A stretch of 64,000 nt of DNA, taken from Flavobacteriaceae bacterium. GTDB taxonomy: Bacteria > Bacteroidota > Bacteroidia > Flavobacteriales > Flavobacteriaceae. Position numbers and translations under genes: made by a program. Below are positions 35,746-45,525 of the stretch, one piece after another. Within the stretch, counting starts at the first letter, position 1. Each line of letters begins with the position of its first letter. The stretch covers positions 806,001 to 870,000 of the forward strand of contig JAGYKX010000005.1 of NCBI GenBank assembly GCA_018401115.1. The letters are read 5' to 3'. The notes beneath the pieces are model-generated. The model did no database searches. It was not told the origin of the DNA and was given only the letters and a program-made list of their open reading frames with translations.

Positions 35746-35779
35746 ATAAAGGCATCTGATATAGACCCTATAAAAAATC

Positions 35780-36379
35780 ATGACACACATATTACTCATA
35801 GACAATTACGACTCATTTACTTATAACCTAGTGCATTATTTAGAGGAATTAGGCGCTCAGGTAACGGTTCGTAGAAACGACAAATTAAACATAGAAGAAG
35901 TGGCTGCTTTTTCGCACATTGTATTGTCTCCTGGACCTGGTATTCCAGACGAGGCAGGACTACTCAAAGAAATTATAGCCACATATGCTACAACTAAAAA
36001 AATACTGGGGGTATGTCTAGGGCAACAAGCTATTGCGGAGGTATTTGGGGGGCGCTTAGAAAATTTAAGCGAGGTATACCATGGGATCGCTACACCCATT
36101 GAAATTATAGATCCCCAAGCGATATTATTTAAGGACTTACCTACTGAGGTGGTTGTGGGGAGGTACCATTCTTGGGTGGTATCTGAAGATCTACCAGAAT
36201 CTTTGAAAGTAACTGCCAGGGACCATAAGGGACAAATCATGGCCATTGAACACAATGACTACCCAGTACATGCTGTACAGTTTCACCCAGAATCCATTCT
36301 AACCCCTAGTGGAAAGAAAATGCTGGCCAACTGGTTGGGAGTCTCCTGGGAATTTAAGCCAGAAGAAAAAATGTACTAG
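35780..36379 (+). CDS. trpG: Anthranilate synthase component II (glutamine amidotransferase)
   Basis: Supplies ammonia to TrpE, 199 residues, class I amidotransferase. The triad is visible: Cys in GVCLGQQAIAEVFGG (about residue 77) and His/Glu in AVQFHPESIL (about 165). The start LLIDNYDSFTYNLVHYLEEL is typical of TrpG/PabA. It is a separate gene, not fused to trpE or trpD. In many bacteria it is shared with PabB for folate synthesis. Confidence 0.95.
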   Translation: MTHILLIDNYDSFTYNLVHYLEELGAQVTVRRNDKLNIEEVAAFSHIVLSPGPGIPDEAGLLKEIIATYATTKKILGVCLGQQAIAEVFGGRLENLSEVYHGIATPIEIIDPQAILFKDLPTEVVVGRYHSWVVSEDLPESLKVTARDHKGQIMAIEHNDYPVHAVQFHPESILTPSGKKMLANWLGVSWEFKPEEKMY

Positions 36380-36414
36380 TCCCTAATTCAACTAAAAGCT
36401 ACTAAAAATTGAAT

Positions 36415-37401
36415 ATGAAAGAAATACTCAACAGACTCATCCAGCACGAAGTGCTGAGCAGACAAGAATCTAAAGACATACTCGTAGGGATTGCCAACAA
36501 AGCTTACAACGAATCTGAAATTGCCTCTTTTCTCACCGTGTATATGATGCGTAATATTCAACTAGAGGAATTAGAGGGGTTTAGAGACGCACTTTTAGAG
36601 TTATGTCTGGCAGTAGATCTTTCCATTTATGAGCCTATAGATTTATGTGGCACAGGAGGAGATGGAAAAGATACGTTTAATATCTCTACCCTAGCCTCTT
36701 TTGTGACGGCTGCCAGTGGGATCAAAGTGACTAAACACGGGAATTACGGCGTATCTTCTTCTTGTGGGAGCAGTAATGTTATGGAAGCATTGGGTATTAA
36801 ATTCACCAATGACAAAGATTATTTAGAAAAAGCCCTAGACCAGGTAGGGATCTGTGTGTTACACGCCCCCTTGTTCCACCCAGCTATGAAGCAGGTAGCG
36901 CCCATTAGAAAGGCCTTAGGGGTCAAAACATTCTTTAATATGTTGGGTCCTATGGTAAACCCTGCTTTTCCTACCCATCAAATGGTAGGGGTATTTAATT
37001 TAGAACTAGCTAGAATTTACGGATACCTGTATCAAAAAACAAACAAGCAATACACTATTGTACATGCCTTAGATGGATACGATGAAGTGTCTCTGACAGG
37101 GGCAACAAAAGTCATTACCAGGGCAAATGAAATGGTCATAGATCCTGCTCATTTCAATGTAAAAACCTTACAAGCAAAAGACATTTCCGGAGGGGAATCA
37201 GTGGCTTCTGCCGCGGCAATTTTTGTAGATATTCTCAGTGGAAAAGGCAGTGAGGCGCAAAACAATGTGGTTTGTGCCAATGCAGCCCTAGCCATCAATA
37301 CGGTTCAAAACAACGGTATTCAAACCGCTTTTGAACAGGCCAAAGAGACCCTATTATCTGGTGCAGCACTCAAAAAATTACAGCAATTACAAGCTTTATA
37401 A
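36415..37401 (+). CDS. trpD: Anthranilate phosphoribosyltransferase
   Basis: Transfers phosphoribose from PRPP to anthranilate, 328 residues from ATG 36415 (the track start six bases earlier is a TTG). The PRPP/Mg loop DLCGTGGDGKDTFNIST is near residue 78 and the anthranilate loop KHGNYGVSSSCGSSNV near 107. The second metal site region is complete. It is directly followed by trpC with no gap. Confidence 0.96.
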   Translation: MKEILNRLIQHEVLSRQESKDILVGIANKAYNESEIASFLTVYMMRNIQLEELEGFRDALLELCLAVDLSIYEPIDLCGTGGDGKDTFNISTLASFVTAASGIKVTKHGNYGVSSSCGSSNVMEALGIKFTNDKDYLEKALDQVGICVLHAPLFHPAMKQVAPIRKALGVKTFFNMLGPMVNPAFPTHQMVGVFNLELARIYGYLYQKTNKQYTIVHALDGYDEVSLTGATKVITRANEMVIDPAHFNVKTLQAKDISGGESVASAAAIFVDILSGKGSEAQNNVVCANAALAINTVQNNGIQTAFEQAKETLLSGAALKKLQQLQAL

Positions 37402-38187
37402 ATGAATATTCTAGACAAAATAATAGCCGACAAAAAGATAGAAGTAGCCCTTAAAAAAGGCCTCGTTCCCACCAAATACCTGGAAAAGCACCCCTTGTTT
37501 GAGCGTCATATAAACTCTATGGTTGCCCAGATAAAACAAAGCAAGAGTGGTATTATCGCCGAGCACAAAAGGCGCTCTCCTTCTAAAGATGTTATTAATA
37601 ATACGCTCAAAGTCCCCACCGTGGTGAAAGGCTATGAAAAGGCAGGCGTTTGTGGTATTTCTGTACTTACAGATGGCCCCTATTTTGGAGGGGCACTTGA
37701 AGACCTTTTGATTGCCAGGGCCACTGTAGAGACGCCCCTTTTGAGAAAGGAATTCATTGTTGATCCCTACCAAATTATAGAAGCTAAGGCCCATGGGGCC
37801 GATGCCATTTTACTCATAGCTGCAGTACTCACAAGAGCAGAAATTCACAGCTTATCTGCCCTCGCACAGTCGCTGGGTTTAGAGGTGCTTTTAGAAGTTC
37901 ACAACTTAGAAGAACTGGAAAAATCAATGATGCCATCTTTAGACCTCATAGGGGTGAATAACAGAAACCTAAAGACCTTTGAAGTAAGTTTGGACACCTC
38001 AAGAGCACTCTCTACCGCTATCCCCTCAGATTTTTTAAAGATTTCTGAAAGCGGCATTAGTAATGTCTCAGCCATTAAAGACTTAAAAACGCATGGGTAT
38101 AGCGGCTTTCTAGTAGGTGAAAACTTTATGAAGACAAATGATCCTGGAGCTACAGCCCTAGCATTTATAAAACAAATAGAAAGCTAA
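37402..38187 (+). CDS. trpC: Indole-3-glycerol phosphate synthase
   Basis: Closes the indole ring from CdRP, 261 residues, TIM barrel. Catalytic elements are present: Lys/Glu in IIAEHKRRSPSKD (about 50), Lys in LLRKEFIVDPYQI (about 113), GVNNRNLKTFEV (about 180) and ISESGIS (about 213). It is not fused to trpF, unlike enterobacteria. It starts one base after the trpD stop. Confidence 0.96.
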   Translation: MNILDKIIADKKIEVALKKGLVPTKYLEKHPLFERHINSMVAQIKQSKSGIIAEHKRRSPSKDVINNTLKVPTVVKGYEKAGVCGISVLTDGPYFGGALEDLLIARATVETPLLRKEFIVDPYQIIEAKAHGADAILLIAAVLTRAEIHSLSALAQSLGLEVLLEVHNLEELEKSMMPSLDLIGVNNRNLKTFEVSLDTSRALSTAIPSDFLKISESGISNVSAIKDLKTHGYSGFLVGENFMKTNDPGATALAFIKQIES

Positions 38188-38188
38188 T

Positions 38189-38890
38189 ATGGGAGTTTCT
38201 AACACACATATGCCCTTTGAAACACCTAAATTGAAAGTTTGTGGCATGAGGGTGCCAGAAAATATTAGCGCTGTGGCGGCACTAAAACCATCTTATATGG
38301 GTTTCATTTTTTGGGAACCCTCCAAACGGTATATTCAAAATGCTATTCCTAAAATAGATCCCAGTATTCAGAAAATAGGCGTTTTTGTAAAGGCAAGCCC
38401 TGATTTCATTGTAAAAACTGTCCAAGAAAATGATTTACAAGGGGTGCAATTACACGGAGGTGAAACCCCACAAGATTGCAAAGCAGTGCTTGAGGCTTGG
38501 GAAAAACAACCCGACGCAAACAACACACCTCTGATTCTTATCAAAGCTTTTTCAGTGGCAGACGAATTTGACTTTTCTGTCCTGGCCCCTTACGAGGCCT
38601 ATTGTGATTTTTTTCTTTTTGACACCAAGGGGAAACTCCCCGGAGGCAATGGCTATTCCTTTTCTTGGAAACTCTTAGCATCATATCCAAGCAATATCCC
38701 ATACTTTTTGAGTGGTGGCATTGGTTTAGCGCAAGTAACTGATTTGGCAAAATTTTTAGAAAGCAAAGCCTCAAAAATGTGTGCTGTTATGGATGTAAAT
38801 AGTACTTTTGAGGCAGAAGATTACATTAAAAACACCCAGGATTTAAACTTATTTATAAACGCCTTAAAAAATAGATTCTCTACAGAATAA
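38189..38890 (+). CDS. trpF: Phosphoribosylanthranilate isomerase
   Basis: Amadori rearrangement of PRA to CdRP, 233 residues. LKVCGMRVPENI carries the catalytic Cys, GVQLHGGETPQ is near residue 90 and the catalytic Asp is in FLFDTKGKLPGGNG (about 146). The family is usually near 205 residues; the N-terminus here has extra residues and ATG 38210 (MPFETPKLK) is an equally good start. The phosphate loop FLSGGIGLAQV is intact. Confidence 0.93.
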   Translation: MGVSNTHMPFETPKLKVCGMRVPENISAVAALKPSYMGFIFWEPSKRYIQNAIPKIDPSIQKIGVFVKASPDFIVKTVQENDLQGVQLHGGETPQDCKAVLEAWEKQPDANNTPLILIKAFSVADEFDFSVLAPYEAYCDFFLFDTKGKLPGGNGYSFSWKLLASYPSNIPYFLSGGIGLAQVTDLAKFLESKASKMCAVMDVNSTFEAEDYIKNTQDLNLFINALKNRFSTE

Positions 38891-38896
38891 AACGCT

Positions 38897-40084
38897 ATGA
38901 AAAAGACTTACCACGTAGATGGAAATGGGTATTACGGCTCCTTTGGAGGCGCCTATATTCCTGAAATGCTATTTCCCAATACTGAAGAACTCAGGACCCA
39001 ATATCTAGACATTATGGGCTCTGAAAGTTTCAAAAAAGAATTTAACTATCTCCTTAGAGATTATGTGGGAAGGCCAACCCCACTTTATTTTGCGGAAAGA
39101 CTCTCTGCTCTTTACAACACTAAGATCTATCTTAAAAGAGAAGATTTATGCCACACAGGAGCGCATAAGGTAAACAATACCATTGGCCAAATCCTAATGG
39201 CTAAAAGATTGGGTAAAACAAGAATCATTGCAGAGACCGGAGCTGGGCAACACGGTGTAGCCACCGCCACCGTTTGTGCGCTAATGGGCATGGAATGTGT
39301 GGTGTATATGGGCGCCGTAGATATTAAAAGACAGTCCCCAAACGTCGCTAGAATGAAAATGCTAGGAGCTACTGTTAGGGCCGCTGAATCTGGCAGTAAG
39401 ACACTTAAAGACGCGACCAATGAGGCCATAAGAGATTGGATAAACAACCCAGTGAACACCCATTATATAATTGGGTCTGTAGTAGGGCCCCACCCTTATC
39501 CAGATATGGTAGCTCGTTTCCAATCGGTGATTTCTAAAGAGATCAAAAGCCAATTATTGGAAAAAGAAGGACGAGAAAATCCAGACCATGTTGTTGCCTG
39601 TGTGGGTGGAGGAAGTAATGCTGCAGGAGCTTATTACCATTTTTTAGATACCCCTGAAGTCAATATTATAGCGGTAGAAGCCGCAGGGAAAGGAATTCAC
39701 ACCGGAGAAAGTGCTGCTACCTCTGCACTAGGAAAAGAAGGCATTATTCACGGAAGTAAAACCCTATTGATGCAAACCCAAGACGGGCAAATTACGGAGC
39801 CTTATTCTATCTCTGCAGGCTTGGATTACCCTGGAGTAGGCCCAATGCATGCGCATTTATTTGAATCTAAGCGTGCCGAATTTATATCAGTAACGGATCA
39901 AGATGCTATGGCTGCCGGATTACTGGTCTCTAAAATGGAGGGTATTATCCCAGCCATTGAGACCTCTCATGCCTTCGCTATTTTTGAAAACAGGCCCTTT
40001 GGTAAAGAAGAATTGGTGGTGGTTAACTTATCTGGCCGTGGAGATAAAGATTTGAATACCTACATAGATTATTTTAAATTATGA
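38897..40084 (+). CDS. trpB: Tryptophan synthase beta chain
   Basis: PLP enzyme joining indole and serine, 395 residues. The Schiff-base lysine is in [18 protein letters not shown] (about residue 91), the phosphate-binding loop is [15 protein letters not shown] (about 237), and [16 protein letters not shown] is typical of TrpB1, the partner of TrpA. It overlaps trpA by four bases (ATGA), so translation of the two is coupled. Confidence 0.97.
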   Translation: MKKTYHVDGNGYYGSFGGAYIPEMLFPNTEELRTQYLDIMGSESFKKEFNYLLRDYVGRPTPLYFAERLSALYNTKIYLKREDLCHTGAHKVNNTIGQILMAKRLGKTRIIAETGAGQHGVATATVCALMGMECVVYMGAVDIKRQSPNVARMKMLGATVRAAESGSKTLKDATNEAIRDWINNPVNTHYIIGSVVGPHPYPDMVARFQSVISKEIKSQLLEKEGRENPDHVVACVGGGSNAAGAYYHFLDTPEVNIIAVEAAGKGIHTGESAATSALGKEGIIHGSKTLLMQTQDGQITEPYSISAGLDYPGVGPMHAHLFESKRAEFISVTDQDAMAAGLLVSKMEGIIPAIETSHAFAIFENRPFGKEELVVVNLSGRGDKDLNTYIDYFKL

Positions 40085-40851
40085 GTAACAGAATAAATCA
40101 AAGAATGGCAGACCCTAAAAAAGTCTTGTCCATCTATTTTACGGCAGGCTATCCTGAAAAAGAAGACACCGTAAAGGTCTTGAACCAACTGCAGGAAGCG
40201 GGCGTAGATCTAGTAGAAATAGGACTCCCATTTAGCGACCCTTTAGCAGACGGCCCCACCATTCAAGACAGCTCAACTGCCGCCCTAAAAAATGGCATGC
40301 ATACCCAACTGCTCTTTGATCAACTAAAAGACATTCGAAAAAGCATTCACATTCCCCTAATTGTGATGGGCTATTTTAACCCCATGCTACAATATGGCGT
40401 AGACGCCTTTTTGAGTCAGTGTGCCCAAATAGGAATTGATGGGATTATTATGCCAGACCTGCCCTTAGCAGAATATGAGCAGCACTACAAAAAGCTCTAT
40501 GAAAAATACGGCATAAAAAACATTTTTTTAATTACCCCTCAAACCTCAGATGCACGAATTAAAGCTATTGATCAGGCGTCAGATAGTTTTATTTATTTAG
40601 TGAGTACTGCAAGTGTGACTGGAAGCAAAAGTGGTTTTGGAGTAGAACAAGAAGCGTATTTTGAAAGAATTGCCCAAATGAACCTCAAAAATCCCCTAGT
40701 AGTTGGTTTCGGGATTCATGACGCAAATACCTTCTCACAAGCTACAAAACATACCTCTGGAGCCATTATAGGTTCTGCTTTTATTAAGACTATTACTGAA
40801 AAAGGACTTGCGGGAATAAGCCCATTTATAAAAAGTCTTAGACCTCTCTAG
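40081..40851 (+). CDS. trpA: Tryptophan synthase alpha chain
   Basis: Cleaves indole-3-glycerol phosphate, 256 residues. Catalytic Glu and Asp are in [19 protein letters not shown] (about residue 45), the loop [13 protein letters not shown] is near 122 and the phosphate site [10 protein letters not shown] near 212. It is last gene of trpEGDCFBA; no strong terminator is evident in the 118 bases that follow. Confidence 0.97.
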   Translation: MSNRINQRMADPKKVLSIYFTAGYPEKEDTVKVLNQLQEAGVDLVEIGLPFSDPLADGPTIQDSSTAALKNGMHTQLLFDQLKDIRKSIHIPLIVMGYFNPMLQYGVDAFLSQCAQIGIDGIIMPDLPLAEYEQHYKKLYEKYGIKNIFLITPQTSDARIKAIDQASDSFIYLVSTASVTGSKSGFGVEQEAYFERIAQMNLKNPLVVGFGIHDANTFSQATKHTSGAIIGSAFIKTITEKGLAGISPFIKSLRPL

Positions 40852-40969
40852 TTCAGCTTCAAAAACCAGCTGTTATTGGTCACATTGCTTATCTGACCCT
40901 TAATTAAAAATGTTGACCGCGCAAAATAAATCACTTGAGTATCAATTTTGACCTCTCAAAACAAATCAG

Positions 40970-41209
40970 ATGATCTACTTTAAAAAATTTCTAATCAAAA
41001 ATCTAGGGCTTATAGCCCTATTAAGTGTCACCCTAGGCTTGGCTCCTTTTAATCCAGAACCTCATATCTGGGGCAAAATTAAATGGATCCAAGGCGGCGC
41101 CAAAGGTATGCAACTCATTGATTGGTGGGACACCTTTTTCCATGGCGCCCCCTTTATATTATTAGTCCTTGCACTTATTTTTAAAGGGCTATCTTTATTG
41201 GAGAAATAA
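40970..41209 (+). CDS. Small conserved membrane protein of unknown function
   Basis: A 79-residue protein with two hydrophobic helices (about 12-26 and 58-73) separated by a Trp/Gly/Pro-rich loop (PEPHIWGKIKWIQGGAKGMQ, then LIDWWDTFFHGAP). Four of its Trp fall in the loop, suggesting interfacial placement. I do not recognise a domain. Codon use and a full ATG-to-stop frame with neighbours in the same direction support a real gene. It lies between trpA and the M20 peptidase, 18 bases before the latter. Confidence 0.65.
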   Translation: MIYFKKFLIKNLGLIALLSVTLGLAPFNPEPHIWGKIKWIQGGAKGMQLIDWWDTFFHGAPFILLVLALIFKGLSLLEK

Positions 41210-41227
41210 CATACAAATACCAACCAT

Positions 41228-42724
41228 ATGAAAAACCTCATGCAATTTCTATTCCTATTTTTAAGCGCTTTTGGTATTGCTCAGACTACGTCTGAGATTA
41301 AAGGTCAGGTAAGGCACTCTATAGATGAACTGAGGGATTTTGTGGCCATTCCCAATGACGCAAATATGCCAGCAGATATTAATAGGAACATCACTTGGCT
41401 TACGGAAAAATTTTCTGATCGTGGTTTTAATACAGCCGTACTTCCCACAGATGGGTTGCCCCTTTTCTTTGCGGCATTGCCTATGGATCCTGCTAAAAAA
41501 ACCCTGCTTTTTTATATGCACTTAGACGGCCAACCGGTGGCTCCAGAATTATGGGATCAGGAAAATCCTTATGAGGTGGTGCTTAAAAAACCAGTCGGTG
41601 ATCAGTGGGAAACCACTTCTTTTGAAGAATTGAATGAAGATATTCCAATGGAATGGAGGCTTTACGGAAGGTCTACCTCGGACGACAAGGGACCTATTGT
41701 CATGCTCCTAAACAGTCTTGATCTACTGAAAAAAAACAATGTTAGCTTGCCTTTTAACATTAAGGTGGTCTTAGACGGAGAAGAAGAAAAGAGCAGTAAA
41801 CCACTCGCCAAAGCGGTGAACACCTATAAAGATTTATTAGAGGCAGATTATTTAATTATTAATGACGGTCCTGTTCACGCCTCAGGACAACCTACCATTG
41901 TATATGGATGTAGGGGTATTACTACCTTAAGGATATGGACTTATGGTCCCATAAAACCACAACACTCTGGTCATTATGGAAATTATGCACCCAATCCAGC
42001 CATTGAAATGGCCCACCTCCTCTCAAGTTTAAAATCTCCGGATGGAAAGGTATTGGTAGCGGGTTACTATGATGGTATTGAATTGAGCGAATCTGACAAA
42101 GCTGTTTTAAAGGCAGTGCCGGACACTGCGGATTATATTAACAACCTATTGGGCATTCACAAGCCAGATGCGGTGGGGGCTTTTTATCAGGAGGCGCTTC
42201 AATTTCCTTCCCTTAATGTTAGGGGAATGGCGAGCGGATGGGTAGGCGACCAAGCCAGAACTATTGTACCAGATATGGCTACTGTTGAAATTGATTTGAG
42301 GTTGGTGACTGAAACTGACGGAGCGCGCTTACAAAATCTAGTAGAAGCACATTTAAAAAAACAAGGCTATACTATTTTTAATGAGGCTCCTACCAAGGCA
42401 GATCGAATGGCCTATCCAAAAGTGATTAGACTCAAGAAAGGATCTGTTACACCTGCTTTTAGAACAGATCTGAGCCTGCCTTTTGGGGGGCATTTAAAAT
42501 CTTTATTGGAGGATAATTTCAATACTGAGGTGGTACAAATTAGAACCATGGGGGGTACTGTGCCTATTGCACCTTTTGTAAATGCCTTAAAAATTCCTGC
42601 CTATATTTTACCTATGGTGAATCCGGACAATAATCAGCACAGCCCTAACGAAAACTTAAAAATTGGTCAGATTGAGTACGGAATAAAAACCTTTTACAAG
42701 GTATTGAGCAGTCCTTTTGAATAG
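41228..42724 (+). CDS. M20 family metallopeptidase, exported
   Basis: A 498-residue dizinc peptidase/amidohydrolase with a signal peptide ending FGIAQ. Zinc-site motifs: YMHLDGQP (about residue 97, first His/Asp region), YGRSTSDDKGPIVML (about 145, bridging Asp), VLDGEEEKSS (about 180, catalytic Glu pair) and the terminal DNNQHSPNENLKIG His. The dimerisation domain sits in the middle. Probably periplasmic dipeptide or peptide hydrolysis; exact substrate unknown. Confidence 0.92.
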   Translation: MKNLMQFLFLFLSAFGIAQTTSEIKGQVRHSIDELRDFVAIPNDANMPADINRNITWLTEKFSDRGFNTAVLPTDGLPLFFAALPMDPAKKTLLFYMHLDGQPVAPELWDQENPYEVVLKKPVGDQWETTSFEELNEDIPMEWRLYGRSTSDDKGPIVMLLNSLDLLKKNNVSLPFNIKVVLDGEEEKSSKPLAKAVNTYKDLLEADYLIINDGPVHASGQPTIVYGCRGITTLRIWTYGPIKPQHSGHYGNYAPNPAIEMAHLLSSLKSPDGKVLVAGYYDGIELSESDKAVLKAVPDTADYINNLLGIHKPDAVGAFYQEALQFPSLNVRGMASGWVGDQARTIVPDMATVEIDLRLVTETDGARLQNLVEAHLKKQGYTIFNEAPTKADRMAYPKVIRLKKGSVTPAFRTDLSLPFGGHLKSLLEDNFNTEVVQIRTMGGTVPIAPFVNALKIPAYILPMVNPDNNQHSPNENLKIGQIEYGIKTFYKVLSSPFE

Positions 42725-42845
42725 GGATTGAACACCATAAAAAATCTGATGTTAGGAATTAAACCGTACTTTAAAAATAGGTGTTGCCTTATCTAAAAAT
42801 ATGTTAAAGTAGAACTGTCTTGAATTATAACCATCTTGAAACGGA

Positions 42846-43607
42846 CTATCTCACAAAGACAGGATTCATGGGGTCTTTGGTCTCTTCTGGACTGAAAGCG
42901 TAGCCTTCAAGATTAAAACCTAGTATCCCATCCAGGTCTTGAATGTTGTTTTGAACGGCGTAACGCACCATAAGCCCTCTCGCCTTCTTGGCATAAAAAC
43001 TTATGATCTTGAGTTTGTCATTTTTCCAGTCTTTAAATACTGGTGAGACCACCTTCATGTGTAAGGATTTTGCATCTAAGGCAGAGAAATATTCATTACT
43101 CGCTAGATTCACTAGTGTTTCCGAAGCCTCCATTTGTGTATTCAGGTGGGCCGTTAAGGTTTCCTTCCAAAAACTATAGAGGTTCTTATGGGATCCAATT
43201 TCTAGAGAAGTCCCCATCTCTAAACGATAAGCTTGTATAAGGTCAAGCGGTTTTAGCATACCGTATAAACCAGAGAGAATAAGCAATTGATCTTGTAAGG
43301 CATGAACTTCTTTATCGCTCATTGAAAAAACATCTATGCCCTGATATACATCGCCACTGAAGGTATAAATTGCAGGTCTCGCGTTGTCTGGCGTAAAGGG
43401 CCATGTGAAATCCTGATTACGCTGCCAGTTGAGTTGAGACAATTTATCAGAGATATTCATGAGAGAACTCAGTTCTTTGGGTTTCTTTTTGGCCAATGTA
43501 GTGTTAATGGTCTTGGATTGATCTAGAAATACGGGCTCACTGTATTTCGTGGTCGGAAGGGCTGTTTCAAAATCTAAAGATTTAGCAGGCGATATAATGA
43601 ATTTCAT
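42846..43607 (-). CDS. yaaA: Peroxide stress protein YaaA (UPF0246)
   Basis: A 253-residue cytoplasmic protein of the YaaA/DUF328 family, which lowers free iron and protects DNA during H2O2 stress in E. coli. Family landmarks: the opening MKFIISPAKSLDFE, then PAIYTFSGDVYQGIDV near residue 80, ILSGLYGMLKPLDLIQAYRL near 113 and KKARGLMVRYAVQN near 210. Full length. It is downstream of the RluD-type gene on the same strand, with a 64-base gap. Confidence 0.93.
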   Translation of the reverse strand: MKFIISPAKSLDFETALPTTKYSEPVFLDQSKTINTTLAKKKPKELSSLMNISDKLSQLNWQRNQDFTWPFTPDNARPAIYTFSGDVYQGIDVFSMSDKEVHALQDQLLILSGLYGMLKPLDLIQAYRLEMGTSLEIGSHKNLYSFWKETLTAHLNTQMEASETLVNLASNEYFSALDAKSLHMKVVSPVFKDWKNDKLKIISFYAKKARGLMVRYAVQNNIQDLDGILGFNLEGYAFSPEETKDPMNPVFVR

Positions 43608-43671
43608 AGCAAATGAATTTTAGCGTAAAAATACAGGTTTTTAGTGATTTTTAAAAACCACTAAAAAAGTA

Positions 43672-44721
43672 TTATTCTTGCTGGTGTTGTGCATAGCTGC
43701 GCCACTTTTCAATGCAGCTTAGCATGTCTTCTGGAATAGGAGTGTTAAAACGCATGAGCTCACCAGAGCTCGGATGCACAAAACCGAGGGTTTTGGCATG
43801 CAAGGCCTGCCTTGGCAGGGCCTTAAATACATTGTCTACAAACTGCTTGTATTTAGTAAAAGTGGTGCCTTTTAAAATTTTCTCTCCACCATAGCGCTCG
43901 TCATTGAAAAGCGTATGTCCAATGTGCTTCATATGAGCCCTAATCTGATGGGTCCTACCTGTTTCTAAAACACAGGAGACAAGGGTCACATAACCCAATC
44001 GTTCAATCACTTTATAATGGGTAACAGCTTCTTTACCTTGATCTCCTTCTGGAAAAACAGCCATTTGAAGCCTGTTCTTTGGGTGTCTTCCTATATGGCC
44101 CCTCACCGTCCCTTGATTTTCCTCTACATTGCCCCACACAATAGCCACGTATTCTCGCTCAGAGGTTTTGTCAAAAAACTGCTTGGCTAAATGAGTCATG
44201 GCTTTAGAGGTTTTTGCCACTACCAGTAGACCAGAAGTGTCTTTATCTATCCTATGCACAAGTCCAGGTCTGTCATCTGAATTTAAGGGAAGATCTTTTA
44301 TGTGAAATAAGAGGGCGTTAATTAATGTACCTGAGTAATTTCCATGACCTGGGTGCACTACCATACCCGGTGGTTTATTGACCACCATAAGGTCCGAGTC
44401 TTCATAGATTACATCTAGAGGAATGTCTTCTGGGGCCAGGAGGAATTCATAAGGAGGATGGGTAAACATAACCTTAATTTCGTCTCCAGATTTTACCTTG
44501 TAATTCTGCTTCACCACCAGCTCATTGACCCAAATATGGCCTTCTTTTGCTGCTTGCTGAATTTTATTTCGCGTGGCATTCTCAATGAAATTCATGAGAT
44601 ATTTATCAATCCTTAGCGGCTCTTGCCCTTTGGAGGCTGTAAAAGAGAAATGCTCAAATAAATCTTCAGATTCCTGATCTGTGTAAGCATCTATTGGCGT
44701 GTTTTGATCTGTTTGAGACAT
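43672..44721 (-). CDS. RluA/RluD family 23S rRNA pseudouridine synthase
   Basis: A 349-residue rRNA pseudouridine synthase. An S4 RNA-binding domain lies near residues 35-95 (LRIDKYLMNFIENATRNKIQ), followed by the catalytic domain with HRIDKDTSGLLVVAKTS, where the Asp is catalytic. GRTHQIRAHMKHIGHTLFND is the second motif. The S4 domain and length point to RluD (helix 69) rather than RluA, but the paralogue cannot be fixed from sequence alone. Downstream of the PASTA gene. Confidence 0.92.
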   Translation of the reverse strand: MSQTDQNTPIDAYTDQESEDLFEHFSFTASKGQEPLRIDKYLMNFIENATRNKIQQAAKEGHIWVNELVVKQNYKVKSGDEIKVMFTHPPYEFLLAPEDIPLDVIYEDSDLMVVNKPPGMVVHPGHGNYSGTLINALLFHIKDLPLNSDDRPGLVHRIDKDTSGLLVVAKTSKAMTHLAKQFFDKTSEREYVAIVWGNVEENQGTVRGHIGRHPKNRLQMAVFPEGDQGKEAVTHYKVIERLGYVTLVSCVLETGRTHQIRAHMKHIGHTLFNDERYGGEKILKGTTFTKYKQFVDNVFKALPRQALHAKTLGFVHPSSGELMRFNTPIPEDMLSCIEKWRSYAQHQQE

Positions 44722-44845
44722 GATTGATGGGATAATAAAAACTAGGAATGAGAAACTAGAGATCTACTCTAATTTAAATACACTATTTATATTCGATTAA
44801 TTTCTATTCAATTGATTTCAGCCATTTTAAACTAGGCTCAAAGCT

Positions 44846-45442
44846 TTATTCTGGTATGGTCTGGTTTAAATTTGGCGATCCGTTTTCCGGTCTGTTACCA
44901 TTTCCACAAATAAGTTCTATTTCTGACATCTTAGGTAATTTAAAACCTGGCTTAATGAGTTTGTTCTGATACTTAACCCCATAGACCATATTCTTTCCTA
45001 AGGCGTCTATATAAGTTACTTTTTCTACTTTTAATCCAACCGCTTGCAACTTAGAGGTGGCATTTCTTTGCGTTACTTGAACCAGTTCTGGCAAACTTAT
45101 GTTGGCATAGCCCGATGGATTTAACTGCAAGTATATTTTCTTGTTTGCTTTGACCTCACTTCCTGGCTTAGGACTTTGACTAATTACTGCATTTTTAGGA
45201 AAATCGCTTCTAAAATTAGCTGAGTCAATGACTTGAAATCTAAGGGATTGAGCAGCTAAAATATGGGCCACCTCAGTAATCTCTTTTTTAGTTACATCTG
45301 GTACTACAATATAATTACCATGTGCTGTAGTCCAAGCCAACATTTGCATACTGATGACCACAACAAGAAATAGTACCAAGAAGGCACCAAAGATTTGTTT
45401 TAAAAAAAACCGGCTTTTTAAAAAAAGTATACTATTTTTCAT
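44846..45442 (-). CDS. PASTA domain membrane protein
   Basis: A 198-residue bitopic protein: short cytoplasmic N-terminus, one membrane helix (about 16-40, IFGAFLVLFLVVVISMQM), then two or so PASTA repeats. The repeat signatures are VPDVTKKEITEVAHILAAQS with VISQSPKPGSEVKANKKIYL, and LPELVQVTQRNATSKLQAVG. PASTA domains in Gram-positive kinases sense cell-wall fragments; here no kinase domain exists. I chose ATG 45442, 18 bases after the TATCTTTG box, which excludes the longer track start at 45472. It is divergent from ddl. Confidence 0.88.
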   Translation of the reverse strand: MKNSILFLKSRFFLKQIFGAFLVLFLVVVISMQMLAWTTAHGNYIVVPDVTKKEITEVAHILAAQSLRFQVIDSANFRSDFPKNAVISQSPKPGSEVKANKKIYLQLNPSGYANISLPELVQVTQRNATSKLQAVGLKVEKVTYIDALGKNMVYGVKYQNKLIKPGFKLPKMSEIELICGNGNRPENGSPNLNQTIPE

Positions 45443-45460
45443 TGCGCTTAGCGATTGGTA

Positions 45461-45468
45461 CAAAGATA
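45461..45468 (-). promoter_or_regulatory. -7 box of the PASTA gene
   Basis: The minus strand reads TATCTTTG, an exact consensus match. It lies inside the longer track ORF, which argues for the ATG at 45442. Confidence 0.55.
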
Positions 45469-45525
45469 GCAAAACCTTTGTGTTAGTAATTCTCAGTATT
45501 AGATAATTTATAAAAGTGTTTTCTG

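Noticed and set aside
36409-36414. Upstream TTG start of trpD
   Set aside because: The ATG at 36415 is six bases downstream and fits the family N-terminus; the same reasoning rejects the TTG starts of rpoB (20934), DUF3467 (12762), the sterol-desaturase gene (55801) and the first ECF sigma (61222).
43608-43671. Inverted repeat TTTTTAGTG...CACTAAAAA between rluD-type gene and yaaA
   Set aside because: It has no GC-rich stem and no U-tract on the minus strand, so I do not call it a terminator.
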